Below are positions 24,601-39,700 of a DNA stretch of 64,000 nucleotides, piece by piece. This DNA comes from Charina bottae. Lineage: Eukaryota > Chordata > Lepidosauria > Squamata > Charinaidae. Where the stretch lies: contig JALMGJ010000008.1 of assembly GCA_023362775.1 (NCBI GenBank), forward strand, positions 24,256,501-24,320,500. The letters run 5' to 3'. The notes beneath the pieces are model-generated. The model did not search any database and was not told where the DNA came from. It saw only the letters and a program-made list of their open reading frames with translations. The position numbers and the translations under genes were made by a program. Position 1 is the first letter of the stretch; every line of letters begins with the position of its first letter.

Positions 24601-27600
24601 ATTCCATATTCATGAAAAAGACGGGTCCCCGCCCCCTGGTCCGTGCAATTGGCTCCCGCCTGCAAACCCCACCCTCCTTTGCTGCACGCTGATAGGCGAG
24701 AGGGCTTCCTCTTCTGGGCTGCCTCCAGTCGGCAGCTCCGACTTGGATCCTCCTTCCACGCCATTCCCGCTGGGTTTAAAAAAAGGGACAAAATTGAGGT
24801 TTTTATCAAAACGACGGGATGGTTGAAAAATGCTTTAAAAACGGGACTGTCCCGTTCAAAACAGGACGTATTGTCAGCCTATGCGTATGAGACTAGAAAA
24901 AGGGAAATAGGAATTTGCTTATTTTATTTTTCAGGACACTTCTGAACTGTATTTCCCTAGGGCGGATATGGTAAAGGATACTAATGTACCTAAAAGACAG
25001 AGATACATCCCAGTTGAGTTTCAGTCGCCAGCACACTATAGGAAGGTTTTTACTACTGCATTGATAGGTATGGTCCAACTTTTCATTTTAATACTAGTAC
25101 TCAAAATTCATAAATGGTTCTAAAAATGCATTGCAGTCAAGGTTTTTTATTAGACTTCTCAAGAGGTCAAATTTTATAAGACCAGTAGTATAGCAAATGG
25201 GATTTCTAACCAATATAAACTGCCTTGTCCAAGATTATCAGTTTTACAACAGAAAAATTACATAGTAATTCTCTCCCAAAGTCAATTAGTACTTTTCATT
25301 TCATTTAATCTGCATCATAGGTCAATGAAGGAGAACTCTATCAGTATTTTTATAAGAATTTTATTAGGTTTAAAGCAAGAGTAAAAACTACAAAAAAAAA
25401 AAACTACAAAAAAAACCTAAAGTGTGAAAACACAAGAAGAAATTTTTTAAAAGATTACATAAAGAGGTAACTTCTGACTTTTAACAAGAAGAATATACAG
25501 CAATTTCCATAATTCCTTACTCCATATCAAACCAAAATCACATTATTTCTATAAATCATTCCATTAGCACATTATAAAAATCACTAAATACAATTGCTCC
25601 CTCCCCTTATATTAAAGGAAAAGGAAATATATAAACCTCCTAATCAACTTCCCCCCCAAAGACAACATTTAATTATTTCCTTCCTACCACTATTCTATAC
25701 ATTTCTGTCCACTATAATAAAGATCAAACTAAAAAGCATATAAATTGTCTGCTCTTATAATTAATAATACTACAAATATAACAATCTTAATCATATTAAA
25801 CCTAAAACCAAGCATTTATTATTATACCTTATTAATCTTAATCCAAATCATTAGAAAGAAATGAAATCAAACAAGTCCTGAAAGCAATCCAGATGAGCCT
25901 TCTTAAACCCTTACCCCACTTCAAAATAAACCAAAGCATTTACATATCTCCACAGTACACACAAAGCATTTTTCATAAAGAAATCAGACAGCCCAACTTC
26001 CACCCTTAAAAACTCCCATAGATAATGATCCCTTCCTTCCCATAACATTCCATCAGAAAGACAATTTCACTTAAGGTTTGCAATTCGGTCTGTCCCTTTA
26101 ATTACTTCAACTCGACAGTCCAGTCGTCGTCTAGCATTTCAACAGAAGCTTCAATCGCGCTGTTGGTAAAAACATTTCTATCATCAAACTCTTCAATTTC
26201 TTCCACAACATCCCCAGCCAGATGACATATTTTAGAGCTGATATTTTCTACAATGTCCCGAATATCTTGCATAATGACTTGACAAGAATCAAAAAGAATC
26301 TGTTTGAGGTCTCGATGGAAATCTGAGAAAGTCTGCTTGAAATCTTCCATGTCTCATGCAGTAGATTATGGCGCCCCCTAGGTACTTAACCAGCGAAAGT
26401 AGAAGGTAATGGAAAGTTTCCGAGATGTGTTTACACAAGTGAAAGTATGATAACAAGCAGCTCCCCAGGGAAAGTAGCAGCAGAAAGCTGGAGATTCAAA
26501 ACAGCAGATTCAATGTGTAGGAAAATATTAAAATCTTCAAATTCAGTGCAGAAATAATAACAGGGAGACGATTATTTAGTCTCAATCCTCCTTAGTATTT
26601 GGATGGGAAACAAGCCAAAACTTTAAAAGATTTTTAAAAATTAATCCCAAAAATAATGATAAAGACCAAGAGAGATCGCTTCTCCTTACTGGAGAAAGCC
26701 TCTCTTAGGGTACATAAACTTAAAAAATATAAATTGGGTGATTTAGAAATGGGGTGGCCGGTCTTAATGTCCCTTAAAGGCTACAGCGTGGCTTGGAAAT
26801 GGTGACGTCCCCGCCTCCCTGTGTCTCTTACCAGATTAGCGCAAACGCTGTTTATGATCCTCTGGCTGCAAGACGCCGTTCTGGAGGACAGATGGGATGA
26901 TTCCGAGTATTTTCTTTGTCCAGAAAAACACTCCAGGGCATCAGGAAAAACCTGCCTGAGCCCAAAAAAACTGCCGTGTTGCCAGTTCTGCCTGCGGAGC
27001 CCGCGAGCACAGCTGTTCAGTCCACCATGTCCCCACCAGAAGTCCGAGAACTCTATCAGTATTGTATGGCAACCCATATTTACAGTAGCACTAAAATAGT
27101 TGATAGGGTTTCTGACTGTTTCCCCAATGTTTAGTTTATAATTTTTCTATAGATGACAGTAACATTAAGAAATTCTTAGTTTTAAAGAACCTTTGAAAAG
27201 TTTTTAATTTAGTTCTTCCCTCCTTCCCTAAACTAGAGTTACTATTAAACATGAAAAGCTGGCTAGGCAGCTGAAGCAAATCAATAGTATTTGATATGCA
27301 ATGAGATATATTTAAATGCATGTTTTTCCCACTTTCTAATTGCATAACATCTCATATTTATTATTTCCTATATTTATGAAAAGAACATTTAAGCATATTA
27401 TTGTTTGAACTATCACAAAAGCTACATAATGCTCTTGGGAAAGTGGATATATCTTTCTATACATCAGTGAAAGAAGGGCAACGAGAGAATTCTGCACCTC
27501 TCTGCAGCCACAAAATAGCAACTAAACTTGTTATGGTTAGAAAAGAAGGCCGAAATAAGGTACGTTTTTAGAGGCTTGGTTAACACACATTATCAGAATT

Positions 27601-30600
27601 TCTTTAACCGTGGTTTTACTAGGATAGATATTAATGGGGCATGCATGTGAACTGCATAGGTGTAAATATTTTTGTGAAATTGCAAATTTTAAAATGTGTA
27701 ATTTGTGCATATTAGCTTGTATTTTGGGAATAAAATAAATTATTCATTTTATCAGAAAATTTATCTGACAAATATTGAATTAATAACCATGACAAAATAT
27801 TTTGAGCATTTTAACAGTCAACTGCTGAAGCAGCTCAGTTCTGGGCACCCTGAAGGGAAGGGGAATAGTGTCCCTTTCAACAGAACCTATTTATGATATT
27901 GAATGGCCAGTGATCTGATTTCTTATGTAAAAGCTTTGTTTTCGTAAGTGTAATAATGGCTGCTGGGACATTTTGTCCCTGTGCAATTTTCTCAGTGAAT
28001 ATCACTCCTTAAAACCTGGCATTTGGTCCTTTAATAGAAAATAGTATGAAGAGAAGGGAGTCACTAAACACATTTAGCAGCGGGAAAAATAAGTTTGTTT
28101 TAATAAATATGATATATCAGATCAATAATCTGATATGATATCTAGTTACAACTTTGTACTATCTGTGACCCAAAAGCCATATCACTCAAAACCAGTTTAA
28201 CTGAATCAGCATCTTCCAAGAGATTTGTTAAACTATCCCAAAAGTCACTTGACCTATAAAGTTAAGCTTTCTTTCTTTCTTGAATGAATGAATGAATGAA
28301 CTGTAGTCAGGTTGTCTGTTCAATAGATTTATACACACACACACCTGGACACACACTTACATAAATTGATTAATTGTATGGCTTGCATTTTGTTTCAGGG
28401 TCGTCTTTTCTATGCTTGTGATGCTGCTAAAGCAGATCGATGTGATTTTTTTAAGTGGCTTGAGGATGTAAAACCTATAAGGATGGAGAGTAAACCTCGT
28501 ATTATACTTCATGATATAAAGAGTATTGCAACTTATCTGAGATGTCAAAGAATTTCTATCTATGAAGAATGCCAACTTCTAATAAGGTATGTTGAAATGT
28601 TAAATACACTTGAATAGTAGTTTATAACTGAAAGGAAGTGGTGCTAATGGATAATGAAAATGGACTCTACATTACTTAGGTTTTCTTTAGAAAGAGTTAC
28701 TAAAAAGTAATTTAAAAGTATGTTGTCAGGATAGTGCAAAAATAGTAATAACAACAAGCCCAATATTACAAATGAATTTCAAGCAGACAGTGTCAGCTCA
28801 AGCACAACTAAGCAATTCCTTGGATCATGGTATCTCTCCTGTATACTACTACTAAGTATACTACAGTAGTTTAACACTTTCAATATCTATTACTGATATT
28901 AATATTGATATTAATGAATTTATTTATTATTTTAACTAATTTTAAAGCTCATGTCCCCAGTTTTATTATTTTTTCATTTCATGAAAACCCATTTTTAGTA
29001 TTTGTTTATAAAAGCAATATATAAATTATTTGTTGTTGTTCAGTCGTTTAGTCGTGTCCGACTCTTCGTGACCTCATGGACCATAGCACGCCAGGCCTTC
29101 CTGTCCTCCACTGTCTCTCGGAGTTTACTCAAATTCATGTTCATTACATCGGTGATGCTATCTAACCATCTCATCCTCTGCCGTCCCCTTCTCCTTTTGC
29201 CTTCAGTCTTTCCCAGCATCAGGGTCTTTTCCAGTGAGTCCTCTCTTCGCATTAGGTGGCCAAAGTATTTGAGCTTCAGCTTCAGCATCTGTCCTTCCAA
29301 TGAGCAGTCAGGGTTGATTTCCTTTAGGATTGACTGGTTTGACCTCCTTGCAGTCCAAGGGACTCTCAAGAGTCTTCTCCAGCACCACAGTTCGAAAGCA
29401 TCAATTCTTCGGCGCTCAGCCTTCCTTATGGTCCAACTCTCACAGCCATACATTACTACTGGGAAAACCATAGCTTTAACTATACGGACCTTTGTCGGCA
29501 AGGTGATGTCTCTGCTTTTTAATATGCTGTCTAGGTTTGCCATAGCTTTCCTCCCAAGGAGCAAGCGCCTTTTAATTTCATGGCTGCAGACACCGTCTGC
29601 GGTGATCTTGGAGCCCAAGAAAATAAAATCTGTCACTGCTTCCATTTCTTCCCCTTCTATTTGCCAGGAAGTGATGGGACCAGATGCCATGATCTGGGTT
29701 TTTTTAATGTTGAGTTTCAAGCCACCATATAAATTATAGGGTTCTTATATTTCATTTTTACAGGAAAACTTTTGATATTCAAAGAAAACAGTTTGGTAAG
29801 CTGAAGAGATGTAATATTGCAAAGGCTAGCTTTGATTGTGTTTCTAAGAGCAAATTATTTCTTAAACTGAACCGGAAGGAGCACTCCTCTACATACAGCA
29901 AAGGTTGGTAAACTTGGAAATCTCTGAGACTGAGGAAAATTTTTGTTACATTACATTATGTTATATTACATAATGTTACAAGGTAATGTTATATTACATT
30001 ATATTCGCTTGTTAACTGACCCTATCTAAGGACTGGACAGTATACCACAGACTAAGAACAAACCAAATATATACAAATAATAATATAATAAACAGTTCAC
30101 AATATAACAAGAGTATACAAGTATGGAAAAACTCCCATGCACCAATCATCTGGAGCCAGCAGTCTGGGCACTGTATTCTGGGCTAATTGGAGCTTCCAGG
30201 TTGTCTCCAAAGACAGCTCCATAGAGAGCACATTACAATAGACCAACTCTGTGGTGATCAGGCTGTGAGTTATTGTTGCCAAGGTGTCCTGGTGAAGATT
30301 GGGCTGCAATTGGTCACCAGTCAAAGTTGGGCAAAGGCCCAACCATGGCTTCAACCTGCTGTTTAAGCAGAAGTCATGAGTCTAGAAGAAACCCCAAGTC
30401 ACAGACCATTTCTTTTGTGGGGGGGAGTGCAGCCCAATCCAGAGTTACTATCAAGACCATTGCTACTTGATTGTCTCAATATTCATTGGGGGGGAAAACC
30501 TTTTATCTTGAAAGTATTTAGTCTGAGCTTGTTTTGTTTATCCAGCTCCTGGTAGCCTGCAGACACTGGTTTAGGTTTAGCCTCAAACCAACAGATAACT

Positions 30601-30728
30601 TTATTTATTTATTTGATCACTTTATATCATCGCCCATGTCACATATGTGACTCTGGCATGCCCTCATCTCTCCTGTTCAACATCTATGTGAAATTGCTAG
30701 GCAAGGTCATCCGTTGGAGTCAGATATC

Positions 30729-30771
<43 letters not shown>

Positions 30772-33700
30772 TCCTATAGCTGCCAACAAAGCACATGACT
30801 CAGTTGCTGATGATACCAGCAACTTGATCCCTGACTGACCAAATGATATTGTCACGGTTTTGTCCCAGTGCCTAAATCTGTTGGGGTCTGGATAGGGAGG
30901 AATAGGCTTAAGCTCAACTCTAGCAAGGCTGAGTGGCTGTGGGTCCAAGAACTATCTGGCTCTGAGGATTTTCCGATTTTAGTTTGGGATAGGACTGCAC
31001 TTCCACAGACAAAACTGGTGTACAGTTTGGGGCTTTTCCTAGACTTGTAGCTCCTATTCAAAGAGCAGATGGCAGCTGTGGCCAGGAAAGCTTTTGCGTG
31101 GATTCATCTTGTGCATCAGTTGTACCTGTTCCCAGACCAGGAGACCCCTCTTACAGTCACTCTGCCTTAATCACTTCACGTATGGACTATTGCAATGTGC
31201 TCTATATGGGGCTACCCTTGAAGACCACTTGGGAGCTCTAGCTGGTTCAGTATACAACAGCATGAGTCGTGTTGGACATGCCTTGGTATAGCCATATAAC
31301 ATCTTTACTGTGCAAGCTTCACTGGTTACCAGTGGGCTTCTAGATGCAATTCAAGGTACTGGTCATTTTCTATATAGCCCTACATGGCATAGGGCTGGAC
31401 ATTTGGAGGACTGTTTTCTCCAATTGTTTCTGCATCCCTTGGGACCCATCTGTTAAGCAGTGGAACACGGGAGACATGCCTTCTCTGTCATAATGCCTAC
31501 CCTTTGGAACAGCATTCCCCGCCAGGTCTGGACAGCCCTAACCCTGCTGTCTTTCAAAACAGCCAGAGGAAATAGATCTTCCCCAAGAGAAAGAAAAATA
31601 CCAAAATTGCAGTAAGAAAAATTAGGAAGAAAAAAATGGAAATAACTTTTTTCACAGTTTCAATTGTGGATGTTCTTTTGAACTGCAAAACTGATGGCTT
31701 GGTGTAACTTATGCAAATAAATATATATACTGTGTTGACAGATGATCTTTGGGTTGTTTCCAAGACTTTGACCTTTGAACCCTTGGACACTTTCATTGCA
31801 TATAGTGTTTTCTTTGGACCATCCTCTAGCAATGAAGTGGAGTTGGAGCCTCTCAGTGGTTATAGCCCCTCAAATTGGTGCTCAGATAGTAAGTTTCCGC
31901 TCAGGATTTTTTTTCTGTAAGTGTCTTAGAATAGATTACTCAAAATATGACTAACTCTCTAATGTGCCATAAAATGGAATAAACAATGCATACACTTTTT
32001 GTTGGAAAAAAGATTGTTGTATCAGATCAGCTATTTAAGAGGTAGTAGGAAACCCAGTTCATGGCATTTGATAAGTTGGAAAATCTAAGTAGCCCAAATA
32101 TTTTAGCGACCCACAGGATGTTTTGCTGCAAGTGAGATGTGTGTGCTTGAAAATTACCTTAAATCATGGTCAGCTTGAGAAAGTTAAATATTTGCACAAC
32201 TCTGGGTAAACCCAAGGCATGGTATGTGGTCTTTTAAAGGATTAGTGGGAAAGCAGAGCTAGAGTACAGGGTAAGAATGGGTTGAACTGAAACAGAATTA
32301 CTTGTTTTTCTTACAGAAACATATACATGGTATGCGTATAGATGGTAAGAAATCCAAATATATCCTTGATAAGCAGACAGAATTAGATGACCATAATAAA
32401 AAAACTCTTGTTGCTCTCTAGAAAAAGTTCTAGAGAGCAACTTGTGAATGGGAATTTTTCTTCTATTGCAAATGGTAGATGCATGTCAGTTCTGAAAAAT
32501 ACTGCTTTGAGGTCAAGGAATTAAAACACTCTCTGACTTATCCACTAGTCTTGATACAAATTACACTGTATAAACCCATGCATGTTATTTACTTTTAAAA
32601 CCATTGTTACAGTTGCTACTTGCATGCATAGTGCTTTGTCTTTTTGGACCTAATTTATGGTTCAGACTTTTTCTTAGTTAAGCTCATCTCTTAATAACTA
32701 TGTCTTATTATATTTTCTTTCTTAGTGATTGTTCATGCCTTGCTCGTGTGTAATGCTAGCACTGAACTTACAAATTTGAGAAATATACAGGAAAATGTCA
32801 GATCAATCACTTTGCCAATCATGCAACATCTACTTACAAAGTATGTAGTTTCCTATTTATAATTTAGATAATTATTTCTGTAGACCAGGGCTTTCCAAAC
32901 TTTTCCCGTGGCGACACACCAATGGCGGCGCGCAAAAACCCAGAAGCGCCACAGTGGCGCTTTCGGGTTTTTGCGTGCCGTGGCGGCGGCGCTTCCAGGG
33001 TTTTGCGTGCCATGGCGGCAGCGCTTCCGGGGTTTTGCGCGCCGCTGCCACTGCGGCAATTTTGGATTTTTGTACACCGCAGCGGTGGCAGTGGTGTCCT
33101 AGTGTGCCGTGCGAAAACCCAGAAGCGCTGATGGCCCACCGGTGGCGTGCGTGCGGCAGCGGCACGCCATCAGCGCTTCCGGGTTTTGACGCGACACACC
33201 TGGGCCCCACAGGCGACACAGTATTGTGTCGCGACACACAGTTTGGAAAGCTATGCTGTAGACAGTATCATTGAAAAAAAGTGGCAGAAAAAATATTGCT
33301 TCACTGTTTAATATGAAATTTGCATATATTGTGGGAAATATTTAAGATGTGACTGTACAAACAAAAGTATAGTCTGATTAAAATATATATTTGCAATCAT
33401 TGTGATCTCGGGGTTTTTTAAATCCATGGAAATTTAGATGACCTGGAAAAATTAAATTGGAATATACACTAATATATTCCAATTATGTACCAGTAAGTAC
33501 ACTAGGAGAGATGTAGCTACAGTATAAAAAAATGTATCACTTAAGCCACTTTTAGTCTGTTCTTAGCTTCCAGAGATGAATAAGACTGTCTTTATCCCCA
33601 GCATATAATTTAATTCTGCATTATGGTTTGCACCCATAAAATAGGTCACAACAGACCATGGCAATAATATTTATGTTGATAATTTTAAAGAAAAAAAATC

Positions 33701-36700
33701 TGCTAAACTCACATATGTATACATGCACACATGCACACCTTCCACAAATATCTTGAATGGGTGTTAAGAAAAGATTGAAAAAAAATAGAATATTTAATTA
33801 CATTTTAAATTATTTTCTTGTAATCTAATGTGCAATCATAAATGACAGTGATATTATCTTTTAAAAACAGAAGCACATGTGCATGTTCATTGAAATAAAT
33901 AAATTAATTTGAATCACTTGGCTGGGAATGTATTTTAATTCTAGTGCTATAGTTCTGAATAGGGTGAAACTTCTTTTGTATTTTAGGACTTTCAAAGAGT
34001 TCTCTCCAAAAACCAAAGAGAGGAAACAAAAGTTTAAACCTCCAGCGCTAAATACAAATGCAATAACATCTGAAGCTTTCAGCCCAGAAATAGTTATAAA
34101 TCTTGCTGGTAAAATTATTCAGGCTTTTCAGCTAAATAAGGATCAGGCCACAGCAGTGATGCAGATAGGTGCCATGATGACATCACAGGAAATTAATACA
34201 GAAACAGGGAAACATCAGACATTTCCAATAACAATAATACATGGTAAATTATTTTACAAGAGCTTCTTCTTTTTTCTTTTTTTCTTTTTGCTTCTCCAGT
34301 TCTATATTTAGTCCATATTTTTAATGAACTATATTCAATTTTTTCTTTCTTCTCTAAACATTTTTTCCCCAGAATTTTAATCTTTTTTTTTACTGCTATT
34401 GTCCATTTATATTCAAACTTGAACACAATATGTTTAATTCCATGCTGGTGTACTAGATTCATATTCTATCTTGCAGCTTCCCATGTACCCCATCAAATCT
34501 GCTCTGGAGGGTTGGGGTTTTGCCATGAGTATATTTGGGGTATGCAAAGAGTGTGTGAAACTAAGGATTTTATTTAGGTTTCTTTAGGAGCTTTTATAAT
34601 GTACTTAATTTATTAAACTCATAGGTGTATTTGGATCTGGAAAAAGCTTGTTGCTGGCTATTGTTATTTTATTCCTGGTACAAATATTTGAAATCAGTGA
34701 AGCAGCTATTGGCAAAAGGTCCGTGCCATGGAAAGTATTGGTTTCTTCTTCCACAAATGTTGCTGTAGACAGAATACTGTTGAGGTAAGTAATTTAGAAA
34801 TCATTTATACTCATATTGTTCCCATACAAGGTGCTTTTTGTTGTTGTTACAATAATACTGTATGTGCATATAATTAAACTTGATTTCCCCCTTCCTCTTT
34901 GTTTTTGCAAACTAATCAAATGCAACTTTTCATGCTTTTCTTCTGGGTATCAACCTAAAATGCTATTTTGGCGAAATCTAAAAGCACTTTCTAATCAGAC
35001 TTTCACACTTGGCCTGCTATGGAAGAAAAGAGTACTCATAAATATTAGTTTAATCTAGGGTTGGAAAAAAAATTAAAAAGCATAGAGCTGATGAGAAGCA
35101 ATTTGGAATGGAAAAGCTGAAAAATGAAAAGAATGTTATTTGGAGTTTCTTTGGGAGCTTGCAGTTCTATGAAGACCTATTGAAATTTGAACCAAACTCT
35201 GCCTCAAGAGCATTTTTTCTGATTCTCCTCTCCTAACTATTTAACACTGCCACAGAGTGACAAAATGATTAATGTAGCAAGTTTCTACCAAATTCCTCCA
35301 ATTCACAGTCCTTTTGCAGAGTAAAAGGAACATTAATATCCTTTTGTCCCTGAAGCATTCAGTGGAAAGACTTTACCTCTCAAATGGAGAAGAACTCTGC
35401 TTATTTATGTCCCTGCCCCCTCCTGAGCCAGTTTGGTGTAGTGGATAAGGCATCAGGCTAGAAACCAGGAGACTGTGAGTTCTAGTTCTGCCTTAGGCAC
35501 AAAGCCAGCTGGGTGACCATGGGCCAGTCACTGTCTCTCAGCCCTAGGAAGGAGGCAATGGCAAACCACTTCTGAAAAACCTTGCCAAGAAAACTGCAAG
35601 GACTAGTTCAGGCAGTCGCCAGGAGTCAACACTGACTCAAAGCACCAAAAAAGAAAAGAAAAGAAAAACCCTCCTGAGCCCTTATAATTGGTTAAGGATA
35701 TCCCAGTGTATCAGCTTCAGATTTGCACATGAACATTTCAATTTGTAAACTGATGAAGTGTAATGACTATGACAAAATATAATGAAAAGCCAACATTTAT
35801 TTCAATGTATTTCAAATAATGAATTGTTTACTTCAGCCTACTAGACATTGGATTTGAAGACTTCATTAGAGTGGGAAGCATTAAAAAAATTGCAAAACCA
35901 ATACTTCCTTACAGGTAACTTGCTTAAAATCTTTAACCAGGTCCAAGAGTCACATGTGGGTCTTCTAGGAGCCTTTAATCAAGCAAGAGTTTGTGTAGAG
36001 GCACAACTGTAGACAAGTTGTTCAGTTGACAACTGTTCACAAGAGAGCCATATAAGCAGCTGTCACAGTTGTGTGAATTGTGGAAATTCAAACCAGTCTT
36101 CTTAGCAACTTATACAATTAGAATCATTTATTCCCTTATTACTTTCATCATAAGATATTCTTTTTCTAGGTTCATTTACCATTACTTCCTATCCTTCGAA
36201 GTTAGCGGGGATAAGTGAACACGGGGCATTTGGACAGTAGCATTTATTAAAGGATGTAAGCCATTTTGAGTATTAGAAAGTATGGAACATAAATTATCCA
36301 AATAAGCACTTGGAATGGGTTCTTAGTGAGGTAGAGTTGATGACTACTTCTATATTATTATGTTAAAGGACATTTTATTTTCCAGATCTTTTTAAAAAGT
36401 CAGGTGAATTATATTCTATGATTTTATTGTTACATCATTCTGCTGTTTGGACATTTTAGAATTATTTTTTAAAAATTGTTTTGATCTGTATAAGCCAGTC
36501 TGGAAACAACTGGTGATAAAGTGTACAATTTAAAACAAATAGATGAGCCTCCTGGACTCATGTATTTGAGATGGGCAGCCATATAAATCTAATAAATAAA
36601 TATATGAATATATCCTTGCTGGCTATATCTGTGCAGAATGTTTGAATGCACTTACATATAAACAAGAAGGTTCTAACCTAGGCTATTGCTTATAATTTAT

Positions 36701-39700
36701 TATTCAGGTGTAAATATAACTTTTTATACAAGGCTCGTTAAAATAGATAATCCTTTATCTTCTGTTCTTTGTTCCATAAAGCAATATGCTTTTTTGGGGG
36801 GAAGGGATCTTCTCTTAGATTTCAGTAACTGAGCATCTACCTAAAGTAGAAGCAGAAGTCTTTTCTGGAGAGGTATCTTAGCACAAATGAACTGTTCTGT
36901 TCAATATTATTCCTTGATGAAAGGTGTGATATTATTTCCCCAAGTTTCCTTTCATTTACCAATAGAAAAACTTGAGCGAGGCTTGGATTGTAGAAAGAAA
37001 ATAAAGCAGTTTTATTTAGCTAAATAAGGCTGGATGGGCCTTCCTGACAAGCGCTATGACAGGTAACGCTGTATAGGAATCCCATGAATCTCAATGAACT
37101 GGCCCAGGCACTTTATAGGTTACAATTAGAGCAAGGTCGTACAAACAGGCAAAAGCAATGACATAGGCAAGCAGGGAACAAAGGCGCTTCTCTCTGTCCC
37201 AGCGCGCAGGCAGCTTATCTCTCTCTGTTCTCAGTAGAAGATGTTACATTTCTACTGAACAGCAGGCAATTATCTCTTCCTAGTCCTGGATACGTGTACT
37301 TTCTTAGCTGAAGCGTTGTTTACAGAAGCAAAGAGCAGTTATGTTAACACAGCATAATTCTAAAAGGTTTACTAGGTTGTACGTTAGTAATACAATATAC
37401 ATTTCAGTATATTAACTCTCTTCACTACAACTATGCAATATGTTAAAGCTTGCATGCTGGCTCAGGACCTGAAAATGAACAGCTGAAAGAATTATTTTCC
37501 TTGATGAAGGAAGATTTAAGCCCAGTGGAAAAAATCTATGTGAAGAAGACTATTGAACATCATAAGCTGGGCACCAATAAAGCTTCCCTGAAAAAGGTAA
37601 CGATGAAGTGTATTTGCATGTGCCTATAAGTAGCGTAGATTTTTGTTATTAATTTTATTTTTAGATGCTCTGGTTAAGGAATACAATGCGGCGTAAAAAT
37701 ATTATAAAAACAATCAACAATAAAGCCATTTAGCCTAAAGCTAATGGAACAGTAAGAATACAAAATTAAAGCAAAGTTTATTTAAAAAGACAGTCTGGAA
37801 CTGTAAATTCCTGAGTGAAAAAGCATATCTTCAGTTATCATTTAAAGCAAGAAAGCCCTAGGAAGGAGCCAATGGCAGACCAGGAGACTGAGAGTTCTAG
37901 TCCCGCCTTAGGCATGAAAGCCGGCTGGGTGACCTTGGGCCAGTCACTCTCTCAGCCCAACTCACCTCACAGGGTTGTTGTTGGGAAAATAGGAGGAAGG
38001 AGTATTAGGTTATGTTCCCCGCCTTGAGTTGTTTATAAAAATAATAAAGGGATAAAAATATCTTAAATAAAATGTTATAGCCTCAGATTTACACATTAAC
38101 GTGTCAGTTTGTAAAGTCATAAAGTATAATGACTGACAAGTTAAAAATAAAAGGATCAACATTTATTTAAATATATTTCAAATAAATTTGAAATGACTTT
38201 GTCAAATGACAAAGTCCATTGTTTAGGTGGTTATTATTGCCTGAAATTTGGACAAACTCAAATTCAGCAGAATTATGTCCACTAAATCCAAAGTCCACTA
38301 ACTACTACACCTTAAATTGAGCATTTACTGTAACTATGAATAAGAATAAAGTGGCCATAAAGTAATCAGTCGTTCTTTCACTGAAAGAAGCTAGCACATG
38401 TGGCATCAGATGGATAAACTGAATGTGAAGTTACTTGCATTTTTAGTTCTTGCATGCTTCATTTAAAAACACAAAACAAAAAAAGCAAACCAGGCATATG
38501 GGTAATAGATTCAGGATCATGGGTTCTTGTTTACTCATTATGTTTTATTATCAATTTGATTTTTTTAATTGGTAGCACCATTTCTGGGTATAAATACATT
38601 CAATAACCAAATAAATAAGTTGAATTTTGATTGTACAGCTTATGGTTCATTATTTGTACAGAAGTATTTTTATTTCTTCTCTAATGATACAGGTGAGGGT
38701 AGTGGGATCTACCTGTGCTGCCTGCTCGTTTCCATGCATGAAAGATCTTAAGTTTCCTATAGTGATTCTAGATGAGTGTAGTCAAATGACAGAACCTTCC
38801 TCTCTGCTCCCTATTGCACGGTATGGCATCATTTTATTTTGCTACTAGTCGTTAAATTCAGGTGTACTGGTTGTTTTAACTTATGATGTAATTTGCTTTA
38901 AGAATGCAAGCCGGAAGCATCTTAGAACCAAGTAATATAATTCTTATTACTGGCAACAACTCAGTGACCAGCCTTGTAACTAAATTCTCAAAATGTGGTG
39001 GAGGGTGTGCGATGACTTGGCTGACAGCCAAGAATGGCTGTGTGAAGCTGATCTCCATTATTTACAAGGTTCTAAATACAATATATTCTTTGGAAAACTA
39101 AAGCTGTAATAGTGAAAGAAATCTTCCAAGTATGGTGAATGCAGCCAAGACAGGGGAGCCGCACAGTTCTGGGTCTGCATGCCACCCCGCAAGGCAGGGT
39201 GCAGGGCTTCCAAAAGGGCAGAGATGGGGGGGAGATAGGCGGGTGGGGGGAGTTGAAGCACCCCTGCAGTCTTAAGTGCAGGTGGGCTGCCAGGCACCCA
39301 AATTTTGATCACATGACTGCGGGGGCGCTGCAACAGTCGTAATTTCGGGCACAGGTCGTACGTCCTTTTTTTCAGCGCCATCGTAATTTCGAACGGTCAC
39401 TGAACAAATGGTTGTTAAGTGAAGACTACCTGTAACCAATATAGAAATTATATATTTGCGTAAAAATACCAGCTTATGGATGCATGGAGAACAAGTAATC
39501 CATTAGCTAAGGATTACTTGCTTACATTAGCTAAGGATGCATGCTGTTTGGCAAAATATGGAACATTGAAGAACAGGTAGTATTTTAATATCTTTTCATT
39601 TGGGCTTCTTTATTAACAACAGTTTCATACCATGCTCCAAGTTTGCTGGAACTTTGTGATGTGGAAGAATTAAACAATTTAGAGATAATTAGCTGTTTTT

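Noticed and set aside
29040..29720. 226-codon minus-strand frame as a gene
   Set aside because: It is the C-terminal part of a BovB reverse-transcriptase protein in a 5'-truncated copy with a target duplication.
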